Origin: Turbatrix aceti
Taxonomy: Eukaryota; Nematoda; Chromadorea; Rhabditida; Panagrolaimidae
Reading direction: 5' to 3'
DNA: 64,000 nt
Assembly: GCA_963969345.1 (NCBI GenBank)
Contig: OZ017770.1
Location: 5,341,246 to 5,405,245, forward strand
Part shown: piece after piece, positions 13,461 through 26,206 of the stretch
How the letters are laid out: each line of letters starts with the position of its first letter
How positions within the stretch are numbered: position 1 is the stretch's first letter
The notes under the pieces: generated by a model
What the model saw: only the letters and a program-made list of their open reading frames with translations
Database searches by the model: none
Told to the model about the DNA's origin: nothing
Position numbers and translations under genes: made by a program

Positions 13461-14235
13461 TCACCAGTTTTGTGACGCGATGTTCGACTAAAATGACGAG
13501 AATGCCCAAAGCCATGTTGATTCTATTCGCACGTGCAATCGTGTAACGGTTGCGTAAACTTGTGTTCACTGTTGAATAGAATGGCCATCGCGTGGATTTA
13601 CGAAAAGGTCATCACACCAAAAGTAAAGAAACGCGCACCGAGAAAAGAAAGGAGAGTTGAGAGTGGTCAATTGTTAAATGCATTGTTAACGAAAAAGTAC
13701 AAAAAATCAGAAAAAGGAGAATTGACGTAGTGTAATCCCGCTGTTGAATTAAACCAGATTTTATTTTTCGATCACCAGCAATATTAATCATTTATTTATG
13801 ACATTTGTAATTATAACATTTTTTGAAGAAACGAAGTCACCAAATGACCATAAGTGGCATGAAACACGAAGAGCAATGCTACAAACGCACAAAAAATAAT
13901 TCATTCAAGGCAAGTGAATAAGAGAAAAAATCCTGGCGACGCATGAGATACGTCAAGTCTGTGGGCGCAATCGATCTCTTCGCCGTGCTCATTTTCATCG
14001 GAATTGTTCAAATCTTTTCTTATTCTGCTTTCACTGCGATTTACTTCATTTTTTTTCACAACAAAAAATATTGCATGTCACCAGATGCCTGTGTTTCTCT
14101 CGTCTAGCGAAGTATGTCGCAATTTACAGCAACCAGAAGTAAGCCTCTGACCCGATTTCAATTATTGTTCCTCAGTGCCACAACAATAAGCTAGTGATCA
14201 GCAAGACGGATTAGTAGCATTCGTCTTAGGACTAG
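13461..14235. other. Intergenic region
   Basis: Upstream of the MAM gene and downstream of the GPCR gene, both on the minus strand. It contains the leader acceptor of the MAM gene (AG at 13489-13488). No further gene or RNA recognised. Confidence 0.5.
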
Positions 14236-15472
14236 TCAATGAATTCCCGACATTGTGCTCATGTTAAGAAGAGTGGCATTAGTCTGTAAAAAAAACTGTC
14301 ACATTTACTTCCTCAAGTGAATTATTACCTTGTTGTCGCACTGTCTTGCAAGCGGCTGATAACCCATTGTGCAGGAAAGTACAAGCTGCATGAACACTTT
14401 GCGGAATTTGCGACCAAAAATAGAGTAAACGAGTATGTTCGAAGCACTGAAAATTTGTATTACAAGCTAATCCGACTAAAAGTTAAAAACTAACCTGTTA
14501 ACGCAAACAAGCAGATTTCCAATTGTTATTCGCGATGTGTGGCCTGGCAGTGTGAGGTTAAATCCCTCGGCAATCTGGTTCACAGCGGCTAATAAGTTGA
14601 ACGATATAAACGAAATTATAATCACAAAAGCCATTTTGGTGCACCTTCTGTCATTGTCTTCGACTCTTTGATTTGTCGTCATCTTGCCACGCTCTTTGCA
14701 TGCTGTTCTTACTGTGTTTACGGTAATTATGTTAAGCACGATTATAATTAGCCAGGGAATAACAAATAGCAGAAGCACGTATCCATACGTTTGGATCATG
14801 AGGTATAACGGATTTGTTCTGAGAGGAGTCGGTTGAACGCGACCGCAAGCGTCAAGTGTTATTTCAAATAAAGAAGGAAGTTTGTAAACTACGCCGGCAA
14901 AAGTAATAAAAAGCAATGCCATAACAGCTTTTTTTGGCGTGCACCATATCCTGGTTTGAAGGGGGTATCTGATGGCGAGAAAGCGATCAACAGTAATTGC
15001 AACGCAAGTCCATACTGAGCATGTCTGTGCCATCAGTGAGAGTGGAAAAGCCACCAGGGAAGATTGCCAAAACATGTGACATACTGTTCCTACATTTCCC
15101 TATAAAAAATTAAGATTTATAATTTTTAGCTTAAGTTGATAAACCTACTCTTTCAATGCAGGCATTCATTAAGGGGTAAATCATTAAACTAGTAATCAGC
15201 AGCACCAGATCAAATATTGACAATCCAGCCAGGTAGATATAAATTGAGGACCTCATTTGTCTTTGCGAAAATATAATAATGCAAATCACTGCTCCGATGG
15301 CTCCGGGAATGCACACAATTGGAATGAGTGCAGAATAGGCAAATGATTGAAACTGTTCTTTGCGTTGAACATACTGAGGTGAATTACATAATATTTCGTA
15401 GGGTTCGGGATGAAAGGATTCGTTCATTCCAGAATGTCTTGTTACGTCGTAATCTGGCATCGACTGAAGCAT
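14236..15472 (-). CDS. Rhodopsin-family GPCR, FMRFamide-peptide-receptor-like
   Basis: Exons 15472-15149, 15099-14495, 14446-14329, 14283-14236 with consistent phases encode 364 residues. An extracellular N-terminus with an N-glycosylation site (NES) is followed by seven hydrophobic segments: TM1 (ALIPIVCIPGAIGAVICII), TM2 (LAGLSIFDLVLLITSLMI), TM3 ending in the DRY-like motif DRFLAIRYPL, and TM7 with SNILVYSIFGRKFR in place of NPxxY. The TM3 pattern TCSVWTCVAITVDRF and the LPSLFEI motif after TM4 resemble the FRPR/FMRFaR neuropeptide receptors of nematodes and insects. The C-tail is short and ends in GIH. A TTTTCTTAG acceptor 18-20 nt upstream of the first ATG suggests a trans-spliced start; two further in-frame Mets follow within 15 codons. 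The ligand is unknown. Confidence 0.8.
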
Positions 15473-16420
15473 TTGTAATGGTTTATACGGCTAAGAAAAT
15501 ACGACAGCATCCACGTGCATATTCAAAAACATCGAGCACTTCAGTGGGAAAATGGACAGAGATATAACATCATTAATTACCTGACAATATTCAAATAAAA
15601 AAGTAACATAAGCAAAAGCGAAGCATAATTATCGGAGGCTGCCAACAAATTAATTAATTATTTTGCAAAAACATATTATTAGACGTCGTCGGATACAAAA
15701 GAAAGCAAAAAAAAGTATTTGAAAAAAAATGAAACAAGATTTTTAAAGACTAAATTTGATTTTTTAAGCTGCCGACATTGAGAAGAGAACCATTTCACAA
15801 CGCACGATAGTCCTGCTCTCGACACGCAATAAAAGCACGCACAGCATTTAAAAAATTTTCACGTAATATTTCCACTTGAACTTTTATTAATTGTTAAAGA
15901 CAGAATCAATGGGCCCGCTTTGCTCTTACTTGAAAAAACCATAAAACATTGTGACGCAGTAAAAAAAAAGTTGAAGAAAGGATCATATTAGCGTCGTTTG
16001 TCAGAAATCTAAGCGACGCCTTTTTAGGGACTTAGATAATTTAAAAATGATGTTGCTGTCATCATAAGCAAGAACGAATTGAAATAAAGATATTTTGTTG
16101 TTAGTATCGAGCGGGGAGACAAAACTTAGATATTTTTAATGAACAAGGCACTGAAGTGAAAGGAGTATGTAACTTGTTTTTGTTTTAATTTAGCGCGAGT
16201 AGTGGTAGCGAGATTAACTCTTCTCATGCCTAAACCATTTACAGCACGCATTTCGACACATTTAAAGCACCAAAGAGAGAAAAGTAGACTGTAGGCAACT
16301 TTATGATAATATTATGTACACGAAAAAAAATATTAGCAATTTAAAAAAATGAACCGTTCGCATTTTGGGGAAAGGGCGGTTTGATTGCACGTAGAGTAGC
16401 AGTCTGGATGAAGTAAGATT
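15473..16420. other. Intergenic region between GPCR and RhoGEF genes
   Basis: AT-rich, about 950 nt. The minus-strand AATAAA at 16425-16420 overlaps the RhoGEF stop codon. The remainder probably contains the GPCR promoter. No gene recognised. Confidence 0.5.
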
Positions 16421-19400
16421 TTATTCGGTCGGTGGCAACGGTGGGGGCTGGGAGGGTGGTTCTGTCAACGTTTCTTCGCTTACTGTTCTGTCGCCCGGTC
16501 CATTTTCGGCAATATCCTTAAAAGAATGGGCTTGTTTGTGGTAAAAAAACAAATGAGTAGCAAATACATACTTTATAATGATAAAGCTGTTGTTTAATGC
16601 CAACCATTTCATTTTGTTGGTCCTGAATGACTTGTAGTAGCGCCATTAAGTGGTTCATTAAGTGAGCAGAAATGGCAGTTAGCTTGTAGCAAGGTACCAT
16701 TGGCAAGCTTTGATCGTGTAATTCCAGTTCAATTCTTTCGTCACAATCTTTTTTCAGACTCATGCCTTTGTTGATTATGTCAAGCAAACGATTTCCTTGT
16801 ACTATGGCTGACATGGCTAATTCTTTGCAGCTTTTTTGTTTAAGCTCACCGACGGAGAGACTCGAGAATAATTCTGTCATGCGTTCCAGATCGCTTGCAT
16901 CCTAAAACAACACAAAACATACAAAACATAGTCGGATTAAGACGGATACCTTTTTTTCGCTTAAAAATGTAGCCAATATCTTCTGTTTGTCTACGAGTGC
17001 ATCAACAATCAGCTTGTCATCCCTCCTTATCCGTTCCATAGGGGTCAGAATAGGTTGAGCGTGCTCAAAAACCGTTGGTTGTTGGATAACAATTTCATTT
17101 GCGTTCACAAGTCTCGGATGAGTAACCACGTGTACGTGTTCCAAGTGCTTCTCCTCAAAAACAGAGAGAGGCCTCGAAGGGGAATTCTGACGGTAAGGTG
17201 AGTCATCAAAGTGAACATCTGGGACCGAGACATCGTCCGTAACTGTTCCTTGGTTGTTTTGTTGTATTTGTGTCTCAATGACACGATGCCAGCTGAAATA
17301 TCAATAAATGTGTGAATCTACGCAGGAAGTAGAATAGTATTACTTTTTTCTCTCTGTCGCTGTCGCAGCCACAAATTCAAATATTCTAAAATCCCGTCTG
17401 TTGAGAAGCGAAAAGGCACGCTTGTCGTTTGCCTTGTCCTTAACGATCATGTTGGTAAGCTTCAATAGAGGGGTCAGTCCTGCTTCGTGTACGCGAAGTT
17501 GTAATTTGCTGCCGTCAGATTTTGTTAAAAAGACCATGAGCGTTTCCAATAACACAACGTGCAGGTCGACCATCTTGGTTCTACTGATGCGCCATGTCAG
17601 GGGACCTTCATAAATGAGTTTGTGCCTACAAATAAAGAAAGCAAATATGCACTGACAACGTACTTTGAACATACTTTGTAAAGTCAAAATCCTGGAAAAA
17701 GGCTTCAAATTGGTCATTACGATCGATGTTTGTTGTGTCCAGGCGCCTTTGCAGCTCATCCAGTCGCCTAAAGTTTTCAGCATTTCGCTTTGCAGTGTTA
17801 ACAGCCATCAGAATCTGTTTCGAGCTGTTTACGCTGTTGAGCAATTGAGTTAGTTCCGGACTAGGGTCCTTAGTATATTTAGCAATAGTTTCCAAAAGCA
17901 TGGGATATTTTACCAGTCGTTGCATTTCCATCGGTAGCATATCTTTGAGTTGTAGTTTGCGACAGAGCGGACTGCTTTCCGCCTCGAGAAGAAAGAGCGA
18001 AAATGAATCGTCCTTTGGACGACTGTAGCGAGCCCTCAGGTAATCCAGAGCGTGCTGTTGGTGCTGACAAAAGGTAGAAGTGGCTTTCATTAGTCGCTCA
18101 CCACTCGTTCCACTGAACATGCCCTCCATGAGTTCTCCAATGTCGCCGTAGAGCTTGTTGAGAGTGGGATCACGCTGCCATAGGTCCATAGCCAGCTTCA
18201 TCTTGTGTTTCATTTCCTGATGAATCTCCAAAATTTCAACCAAATTGGAGAAAATGAGTTTGATGACTTCAGTATTGACAACTTTGTTGACAAGAAGTGG
18301 CTTGTAAAATACTTGAAAAATAACTTTGAGATTTCGGACGTGCGTCTTTTCAGTGTGAAACAACTCTGAAAATTTAAAAAAAATTGGAATTGCTGTTCAT
18401 TTTTAACATACCATTGATGACTTCCTGGCGTTTCTTTTCCTTTGGCTTGAGATGTCTAAGCACTTCCCAACTGATTAGGGATTCAAGCGACGGAACCTCG
18501 GTGTCAACATCTAAATCACTGTCGCCTTCTGTCAATGCTGCAGATTCCAACTTGCGCAGCATCTTTTTTTGTTCTTCGTCATCAGCAGAGGCTTGGGAGA
18601 GTGATGAGCTTCCAGAAACAGAACCAATTTCTATTGCCCGCAATAGAGCTGGTGGTCGATCCTCAAAGTCGCCATCGGTGCGTCGGTATCCTGTCATGAT
18701 CGGTTCCTCGTAGGATTCGTCTGGTGGGGGCCCCAGGGGTTCACCGGCAGTCCACGACGACGGCGCCGGTTTATTCCTTGATGAAGAAGTGACATCAACC
18801 TTAAATTTTGAAACGTGTAAATGCAATTGAACAGAACACGAACAAGACAACATACCTGAGTCCGACAACTCTGGGAACGCAACACAGGACGATCACTACT
18901 AACCTCGGTGCCAATTCCAGAATCCGAAGATGACGATTTGACATTTTCGGTCGGTGGAGCTGATGCAGAACTACTCCAAGGAATCAGATTCTGTGCAGGT
19001 GGCGGAGGAATACTAGGAGGAGGAGGGGTGGGATGAATATTAAGTGTGCGCAACTCTGGATTGGAGTGGTCCATATTACTCCTTCGCAAAGCGTTTGCCA
19101 GAATAGGCTGAGAAGACGCAGACGTCCGCATCGCGTCTACCGGCGACTCATGGCGGCTATGTGACGAAACAACACTCGGGCCACTAAACAGGTTCGTGGT
19201 GGATGAAGTAAAAGGCTTTTTAACAGCTTTGTTGGACGCCGCTTTGGTCTTTTGCAGAGTCGCGGGATAACAGTGATCCACCAGCTGGCTGGTGCACTGT
19301 TTGTGAACGGAAACGTCGCAGTCTAAAGGATTTGAAGAGTCTGTTAAAAGGGGCGTTGAAAAAAGCGGCTTTTACTTACTTTGGCAGAAATATGCTTGAG

Positions 19401-22400
19401 CGTTTACACCCCATACAGCCTCACGACATTGATAACAATGCACAATTAAATTGACGGATTGCAGCACAAAGTTGTGCCCCTTTATCTGTACGCCACGTTT
19501 GCTCATCATTGGTTTCATTTTGAAGACACCGCTTTTGATACCGGTCAGGAAAGTTGGGCATCTTTCGAGCAGCTTTTCCCATGAACTGAGATTTGGCCTC
19601 ATACCGTAGACCACTTTGATAATGGTCCCTACTGACATTATCAGAGCGAGAATGCGGGGCTCACAATTTTCAAAATCTGCATTAGTTGAGTTGTACAACG
19701 TTTCTAATGTCCTCATAAGCATCTGCTCACTGACGCGATGCTCCATTGCGTGATCGCCTTTGGCAATGCTGTCCAGTTGGTTGGCTTCCAGCACTGAAAA
19801 TAAAAGATAAAACGGCGCTTAACTCTTTTGTTTGTATTTTGTAATCGGAACTCTTGTGCATGACACTGTTTTTTTCATCCAACAAAGCTGAAGTGCCCGC
19901 AAAACGGAACTCGTGAATCGTCAAAGAGCAAGTCGCATGCGCTAGTGCTGGATTCCGTTAAAACAACAGTGCCAAACCCAAAATCGATGTTGTGCACACT
20001 GTTAAACATTGCTGTTTTCTTAAAACATCGGGGTTTGCGCGCCTTTTACCCCTCAAGACAATCGAGAATGGCTCCCTATGGAATAGTCCGACAAAATATA
20101 TCAATTTGATGCCAGCTTAAAGTGTCGCTCAATCTGGTAAGAAAACGTGTTACCGAATTCCGACATGCGGGTCAAACAAGTCCCTTAGCAAAATATTGTC
20201 AAACATAGTTTTACCTCGAATAAAAAACATACCGTATTGTCGTTTGACACGAAAGTCAGCCAAACATTGATTAATGTCATCCAGAGCTTTGGTTCTGGCA
20301 GGCACAAATATTTTGCGAAGTTGATCAAAATCTTGATCAGTTGCGTTGACGGTAGCCTTGAGAATTTTATCGATGGCATGTATCAACGGTTGGGATATAT
20401 TGGACATCGCCAATGGGGCGTTTGGAATTAAAAACGTCGAAAATATTTCATACGCAAATCGTCGGATTTCTTTGACCGAGCAGTTGGACGTCTGATACGA
20501 ATCGGTAATTAGATAAAAAAGCTAAAAAAAATGAAATGAGTCATGAATAACAAATCATAATTGACGGAAGAGACAAACCAGACTGCTTGAGGTGCTATTC
20601 GAGAGAAGATAATTGATGAATGAGGCCATGTGGGCCGGGCGAGATTTAAGCTCACCCAAATTGAGAAATGGCCCATGATCTACATTCTGAAACGACCGCT
20701 TTACGACTCAATGGCGTCACAATTTCAAGCAAACCTGCGGAAAGGATGGCCCTTCTTCGTCATCACCGTCATCCTCGGTTCCACCGATGTCGGCTGCCTG
20801 GATGTAGTGCATCCCACCGGAATCTACCCAAGATTTAACAGGCTCCACGATTGCTGGATTCGCTTGGTGCTGAAAACGTCAGAAAACTAACAAAGTTGTT
20901 GGCAAGAGTGACAATACTAAAATTTAGCAAAACTACAAACATTGACAAAAAACTGGGGGATAACAATTTACGATAACAAACATAGCTCTGAGGACGCAGC
21001 CTTCCGGGTGAACACTATCAATGCCAGAGCAGGGAGAGGGGGGTGAAAAAGCGACTCAATGGTCAAAAAAGCTCTCTTAATTACATAGCTTAAACGTCGC
21101 CAGCGGACATGTTCAAAATGCGGGAGTGAGGGGTTGACTCCATTATTCGAAAGCAGCATCAATGCAAATCAAATATCGCCAACTAAATCGGCTACAATGT
21201 TAACCAAAACTTGGTAAAATGGACATAGAAAACCACGCTAGAAGTGGCGTCTCTAGGGGCGCGTAGTGTGTGCGGGTGGATGCATGATGACAATTGTTGT
21301 ACGCCGGCGTAGTAGTGTCTTCCTGTTCGCCTCTTGACTCGTCTAATCGAGGACGTTGAAACACGCGTGCGCGGTTTAAAGCCCGCAGCACTGATCCGCA
21401 GGTCGGTGAAGAGTAACATGAATGCGCATAATGAATGATTTTTGCAAAGGAGAAAGGCCCATGACAAATCAACGTCAATGAGACGTCTAATAAGAAGTGT
21501 AAATCCGGAGGCAAAAAAAAAGACTGTAGAATCGCGAAGATGAAAAACAACAAAACTCGTCTCACCTCGATAAAGCCGCGCTCCGTCTGCAGCATGTCAT
21601 TCAGACCTCCAATTTGACGTCGACAACGATCTTTCTCTGATTTTGGTATCTGCAAATGTGGAACAATTGTGAGTGACAACTAACCTCCAATTCAAAAATT
21701 TTCACTTCGTACCTCATAGTCAAAATCGCATTGCGATGTGCTTTGTCGACTTGGGTAATCGGATGACCGGCTCAATAAAGTGAGCGCAACCGTTTGACCG
21801 TCTGAAACAAAGTTTTTGTTTGTTACTACAAAAAATATGTCGATGCTGTGCAAACACTAACCGGAAATCATGCGAACGACTTCGTGGTAGTTTGACCGCG
21901 TCACTGGCATGCCATTGACTTTCACAATGTGATCTCCCTTACGCACACCGGCAAGAAAGGCTGCACCGTCAGGCTTGACACTATCTACGAAGACCGGGTT
22001 GTCGCTGGTCACTGTCAACCCGTAACCATCCGAGTGCTTTGCAATGACGACACAGCGCTCGATAGGTCGCTCGATTTCATGATTGGGGGAACCCGATGAA
22101 AATAATGCTAAAAAGGGTGTAATAAAGCGCAAAGAAATCTGACACTTTTTTACAACAAACGTAAATGGCCCAAAAAGCTCAAAAGAATTGTTTTTCATTT
22201 TTGTCTTTAATCTATGACCGATAAGATATCCTGATTAGGGATTGCAAGAAAAACACAGTCTAGTCTTTTACTACTTACAGTTGCGAGTGGATGCGGGGAG
22301 AGTCGAAGCGCGAACCACCGATGCATCGTCCATAATTTGACAGCAGGGTCGTCGCGGATACAATGTAGATGCGGTAGTCATGGGTCCTTTCTGCGCGAGG

Positions 22401-22417
22401 CCATTTGCATTTTTCAT
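16421..22417 (-). CDS. rhgf-1: PDZ-RhoGEF/LARG-type Rho guanine nucleotide exchange factor
   Basis: Fifteen exons: 22417-22279, 22107-21862, 21801-21713, 21649-21566, 20869-20735, 20686-20579, 20521-20233, 19793-19380, 19322-18856, 18799-18412, 18365-17675, 17625-17344, 17292-16950, 16901-16572, 16516-16421. All phases join and give 1366 residues. Domain order: PDZ (about 58-135, GYGLTVTSDNP, MISDGQTVALTLL), RGS-like (about 228-370, SRPAHMASFINYLLS, KEIRRFAYEIF), C1 zinc finger (about 465-520, HCYQCREAVWG, CDVSVHKQC), DH (about 775-975, RLVKYPMLLETIAKYT), PH (about 1000-1115, LIYEGPLTWR) and a Pro-tailed C-terminus. This is the full ARHGEF11/12 layout, coupling G-alpha-12/13 to RhoA; the C. 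elegans member is RHGF-1. A 30-nt optional exon may sit at 20183-20154. The start ATG at 22417 has no clear leader acceptor, so the first exon is less certain. Confidence 0.9.
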
Positions 22418-24392
22418 TGCGATGAACTATGAGTAATCACGTCACGTGGGAATGAGTGATCGTGGGTAAAGGCACAATTGACAATCGGTCTGCTTACAAA
22501 AATTAGAGGAGAACGAACACGCTTGACTGCTACCTGCAAGTGTATAAGTGTATTCGCATCACAAATTAAGAAAAAAAATGTTACAGGAATGGAAGAACGT
22601 GTTCACGAAGATGCAAAAAAAGCAATTCCAAATCCATGTTTATCAATTCAACTGACAATCATCGCGACAATCGACACGACACAAAAGAGTTGGCTGGAAC
22701 ACATAACAAACGCCTTGAATCGGCGTGACTTCCCTCGAGTGTAACATATTCATCAGATGTTGGACTTTAAAAATGTATCTTTGTCTCGGGGGAATAAACC
22801 TGGAGATTTGGCATCAAGTTAGTATTTCGACAGAATCAATTCCCTTGCCAAAGGACACACGAGTTGCCATCAAAAAGCGAGGATGGATTTTAAGGGGCTG
22901 TTGGTTGTCTATTTTTTTTATTTTTGACTTGCAGCACCCAGGACTTCCCCCACAAGCAATAGAAACGCGAAGACGTAGCCCCGCATCACTCAAATGCCTT
23001 CTTGCGCTGCTTCGTCATTCAAAGCTCTTAGGACTTGAGGCAGACGTTAAGTTTTGTCTAAATGGCAACAGAAACAAAAAAATTTATTTGCATCCGAACT
23101 ATTTCCTACAGTGCTTACACGCGATCGTCTCAACAGTCAATTACAGATGAAATAATTGTATCACGGCACTCAGAAGCCAATGATTAGTTGGTCCAACAAA
23201 TTCTAATGCCTCCATTAGTAGAGTATCCTATTGCATGCACCACCAAAAGTTGAGCAGTCATACAGAAAAATCGGGTCATAACCAAAAAAACTGCTCGCGT
23301 GGAAAAAAAATACTCGATACGTGTTGGCGAAAATGACCGATCATAACTGACATTAATGAAACTTATAAATAACCTAGACAAGGCAATCAATTTTAAAACT
23401 GAACAACGAAAGTCTTCGTGACGATCATCCTGTTTCATATAAAAAAAAGGAAAAAAAAGTAATGAAAAATGTTCAATAATAAAAATTGTTGCGATGAATC
23501 CATCGGCCCGATTAATACGGATGTCTTTTTTTGCAGTTCAGTTGTGTTATAAAAAAATGACGTCCTTATATTGATAGATCTAAAGAACTGACATTGTCGC
23601 GCAGTTATTCAAAAGAAAACGGCCCCCACCTTCGCGAGTCACATTTAAATTTGCATACAATGGAATAAAAAGGTCGTACAAAGTTCCTTATTTTTAAGCA
23701 GCAAACACACATTTTCACGGATCAAATATAAATAAACACGAGTTTTTTTTTACAGCCGTGACAGTCTAAAATGCGTCGTGTGATATTTTACAATCGTTTC
23801 AGACAACTTTTTTTTATTCTCATAATTCCTCATGGATGCACTGCCCATTACTCGCATTGTTGTTTTGCGATCGTTTTTTTTTTCGCGCACAATCAACCCC
23901 TTTCACGCCAAACCATATATGTTCTATTATTCATTCGCTCATTTCGTGTCAGTGTTGTACTTTCCAAGTTAAAATTATTCCGTGTAGATTTCAGCAAAAT
24001 CAATTGCACTAAAAAAAGGATATATCTTTTTTTTCTCTCTTGGAAGATTGATGGGATCAACCGATTTTTTGTAACCCCCAAAAACAACCCTCGCATTAAC
24101 AGGCATACGAATGTTTCAAATACTATTAATTATATTATTAGTCAGAGCCAAATGTTTTATCATATGTTTTTGCAAAGAGAGAACGCTCTTGTGACTAAAT
24201 TGCGAGTAATCCTTTATGAACTAAAATATAGAAAGATTTTATCATTATGAGTAGCAGTTAGGATTAATTGTCCTTTGGTGAAACAATGCGAGAACCCAAT
24301 TTGTGTTATTGGTTAAGCCATTAATAACGCACACGTATTTATAGGCAGTGAAATTTCAAAACAATGTGCGACAATCGTAATTCTATTCAACC
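22418..24392. other. Divergent intergenic region
   Basis: Two kilobases between the start of the RhoGEF gene (-) and the start of the small secreted protein gene (+). AT-rich with many poly-A/T runs. Open frames here are short, have no splice context and no recognisable domain. It presumably holds both promoters. Confidence 0.5.
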
Positions 24393-25091
24393 ATGTGGCT
24401 GCCAAACGATTCTCGGTTATGGCTTCTTGTCGCATCACTGATTGCTACAGCATCAGCAGAATGCGTTTGTCGGCAATGCGAACAAATGTTCGCAGCCAAA
24501 TTTCAAACTATTAACGGCAATTACAACTCCGCTGATCAATTAATCCAGGTATGTTTTGATAATTAATTAATTACAAACCACACGTCCTAATTTATCTAGA
24601 TCCTAGACGACTCAATGACCATGCTGTACAACGGTAAAAGCATTCAACAAATTGTGGACTACTTGAAATCCACGCAAGACAAGTATATGACTCCGGCTCA
24701 GATAAAGAACGTGACCAGTATCGTCAACAGCATGAATGATATTTTTGGCAACACAAACAAAACAGCTGAGTTTCTAGTATCTGCCGTTAATATGACTGTC
24801 AGCTTCATCACAAACGACCTTCAAAATGTTAACCAAACGATTCACAATCTGAAAGCGAATAACACATCACTCGACGAAGCCAAGCTCGTGTTGTGCCGCG
24901 AGGTGTACCAGATGTATACTGCTGAAAAACGAAATGCATGCATTCAAAAAGTTTTCGATGAGTTGGATCCGAGCAAACAAGCTGGCATTTACAACCTATT
25001 AGGCCAAATCACGAATTTGGCGGACATTAAGATACATTCGACTGGTGCAACACAGAAGACTGCTGCAGCTGCAGGAAATCATACGGGATAA
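24393..25091 (+). CDS. Small secreted, N-glycosylated protein of unknown function
   Basis: Two exons, 24393-24548 and 24600-25091, phase 0, encode 215 residues. The N-terminus has a signal peptide (WLLVASLIATASA) cleaved before a short Cys cluster (CVCRQC). The rest is helical, with several N-glycosylation sequons (NVT, NKT, NMT, NQT, NTS, NHT) and two more Cys near residues 150-170. A stretch around ILDDSMTMLYNGKSI and the later LDEAKLVLC superficially resembles nematode SXP/RAL-2-like secreted proteins, but the match is too weak to assign. Poly(A) signal AATAAA at 25239-25244. The gene is convergent with the next one. Confidence 0.6.
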
Positions 25092-25248
25092 TTCCGATTG
25101 TCAGCTAGAACAGTTTGTACGTCAAAAATTACTCAAATTTATTTTCTAGTATGTGACACGTTGGCACGCTCACATAATGCGTAACAATATTTATTGCAAT
25201 TTCGACAAACAGTTCTACTTTGCGTTTCCAATAACCCGAATAAAAGTT

Positions 25249-25895
25249 CTACAAAAAAACAACGTCGTCTTCATCATCTGAATTTGGTAGTGAGGTATCG
25301 TTGAGCAAAAACGTCAGGCTTTCGCGTGCTTTTCCTTTCGGAACGTGCTTTTGCTTCATCGAGGTATACTGCCGAAAAGTGTCGGACTTCATTATTATTA
25401 TTCTGAATTGTTCGCTAGTCGAGCTCTCAGGATCCGAGTGCAAATCAGTTGATCTCGCAATGCTGCTGAAGCTCTCTTTTGCCATACGCAATCATTAAAA
25501 CTGAACGAAACGCACCTTTGTGAGCAGTCCCAATTTGATCTGCTGTTTTCTCTGTCGTGGGCAAGCGCGTCAGCAGTGCTCGATTCTCTGATCCGGCTAA
25601 AAAATGCTTCATTTAGTTGGCGCAGCTGTGTGATTAATGCGCACCTTTTTTCATAACAGTTATTATTCGGCCGTGATAAATCGAATGATTTAGACTGGGG
25701 ATGAAAACGACTCATATGGTTTTCGATGACGGCAGCTACTACCTCTGTGTTTTCCTCCTCTGAAAAATCATTCGTGAAGCCTGACAAGGCTCGAATCAAG
25801 GCATCAAGCAGAGAACGCCGCTGCTCAGCCAAGTCCGTCATAGTTGTTGAGTTTGTCTGGGTTTGTTTTTTTGAAAGAGAAGACAAGGATCTCAT
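25249..25895 (-). CDS. Uncharacterised Ser-rich protein, possible downstream cistron
   Basis: Exons 25895-25516 and 25465-25249 (phase 2) encode 198 residues with no family I recognise. Visible features are a Ser/Gln/Thr-rich N-terminus, a central helical segment (LLDALIRALSGFTNDFSEEE), basic patches (MKQKHVPKGKAR) and an acidic C-terminus (NSDDEDDVVFL). The frame stays open about 175 nt upstream of the chosen ATG to a T-rich acceptor with AG at 26073-26072, but that stretch has no ATG. So either the mRNA is trans-spliced at 26071 and starts at 25895, or an upstream exon exists. The acceptor lies only 135 nt past the stop of the same-strand GPCR gene. The stop is 5 nt beyond the poly(A) signal of the opposing gene. 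Confidence 0.5.
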
Positions 25896-26206
25896 AATTT
25901 GGTTGGGGGATGAAGAAGAAGACTTCCGAGACGCAAGCTGACTTAGCGAGCGTGTAAGGCTTTCTCGCTGCTGACGAGAAATTGTGTTTGACGTCGCTTT
26001 AATTCCTGTTAAAGCGGAAGAAAAGAGCGGCGAAGTTTCGGTAAAACTGTTATCTAGTCTTGTAGACGTTCTAAAAAATTTTTAAAATAACTGTGTTTTT
26101 ATCCTGCTTTCTTCGTGCACCCAAAACACAAAAAAAAGTCGTGCAAAATGTGCAAACCGATTAAAAAAACAACAACAGCGGGGTGAATCAGGTATTAGGA
26201 TCCTTA

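Noticed and set aside
13513..13515. Upstream ATG of the MAM gene giving a hydrophobic MALGILVILV start
   Set aside because: Its frame hits a stop before the first donor, and a leader-type acceptor lies between it and the ATG at 13460.
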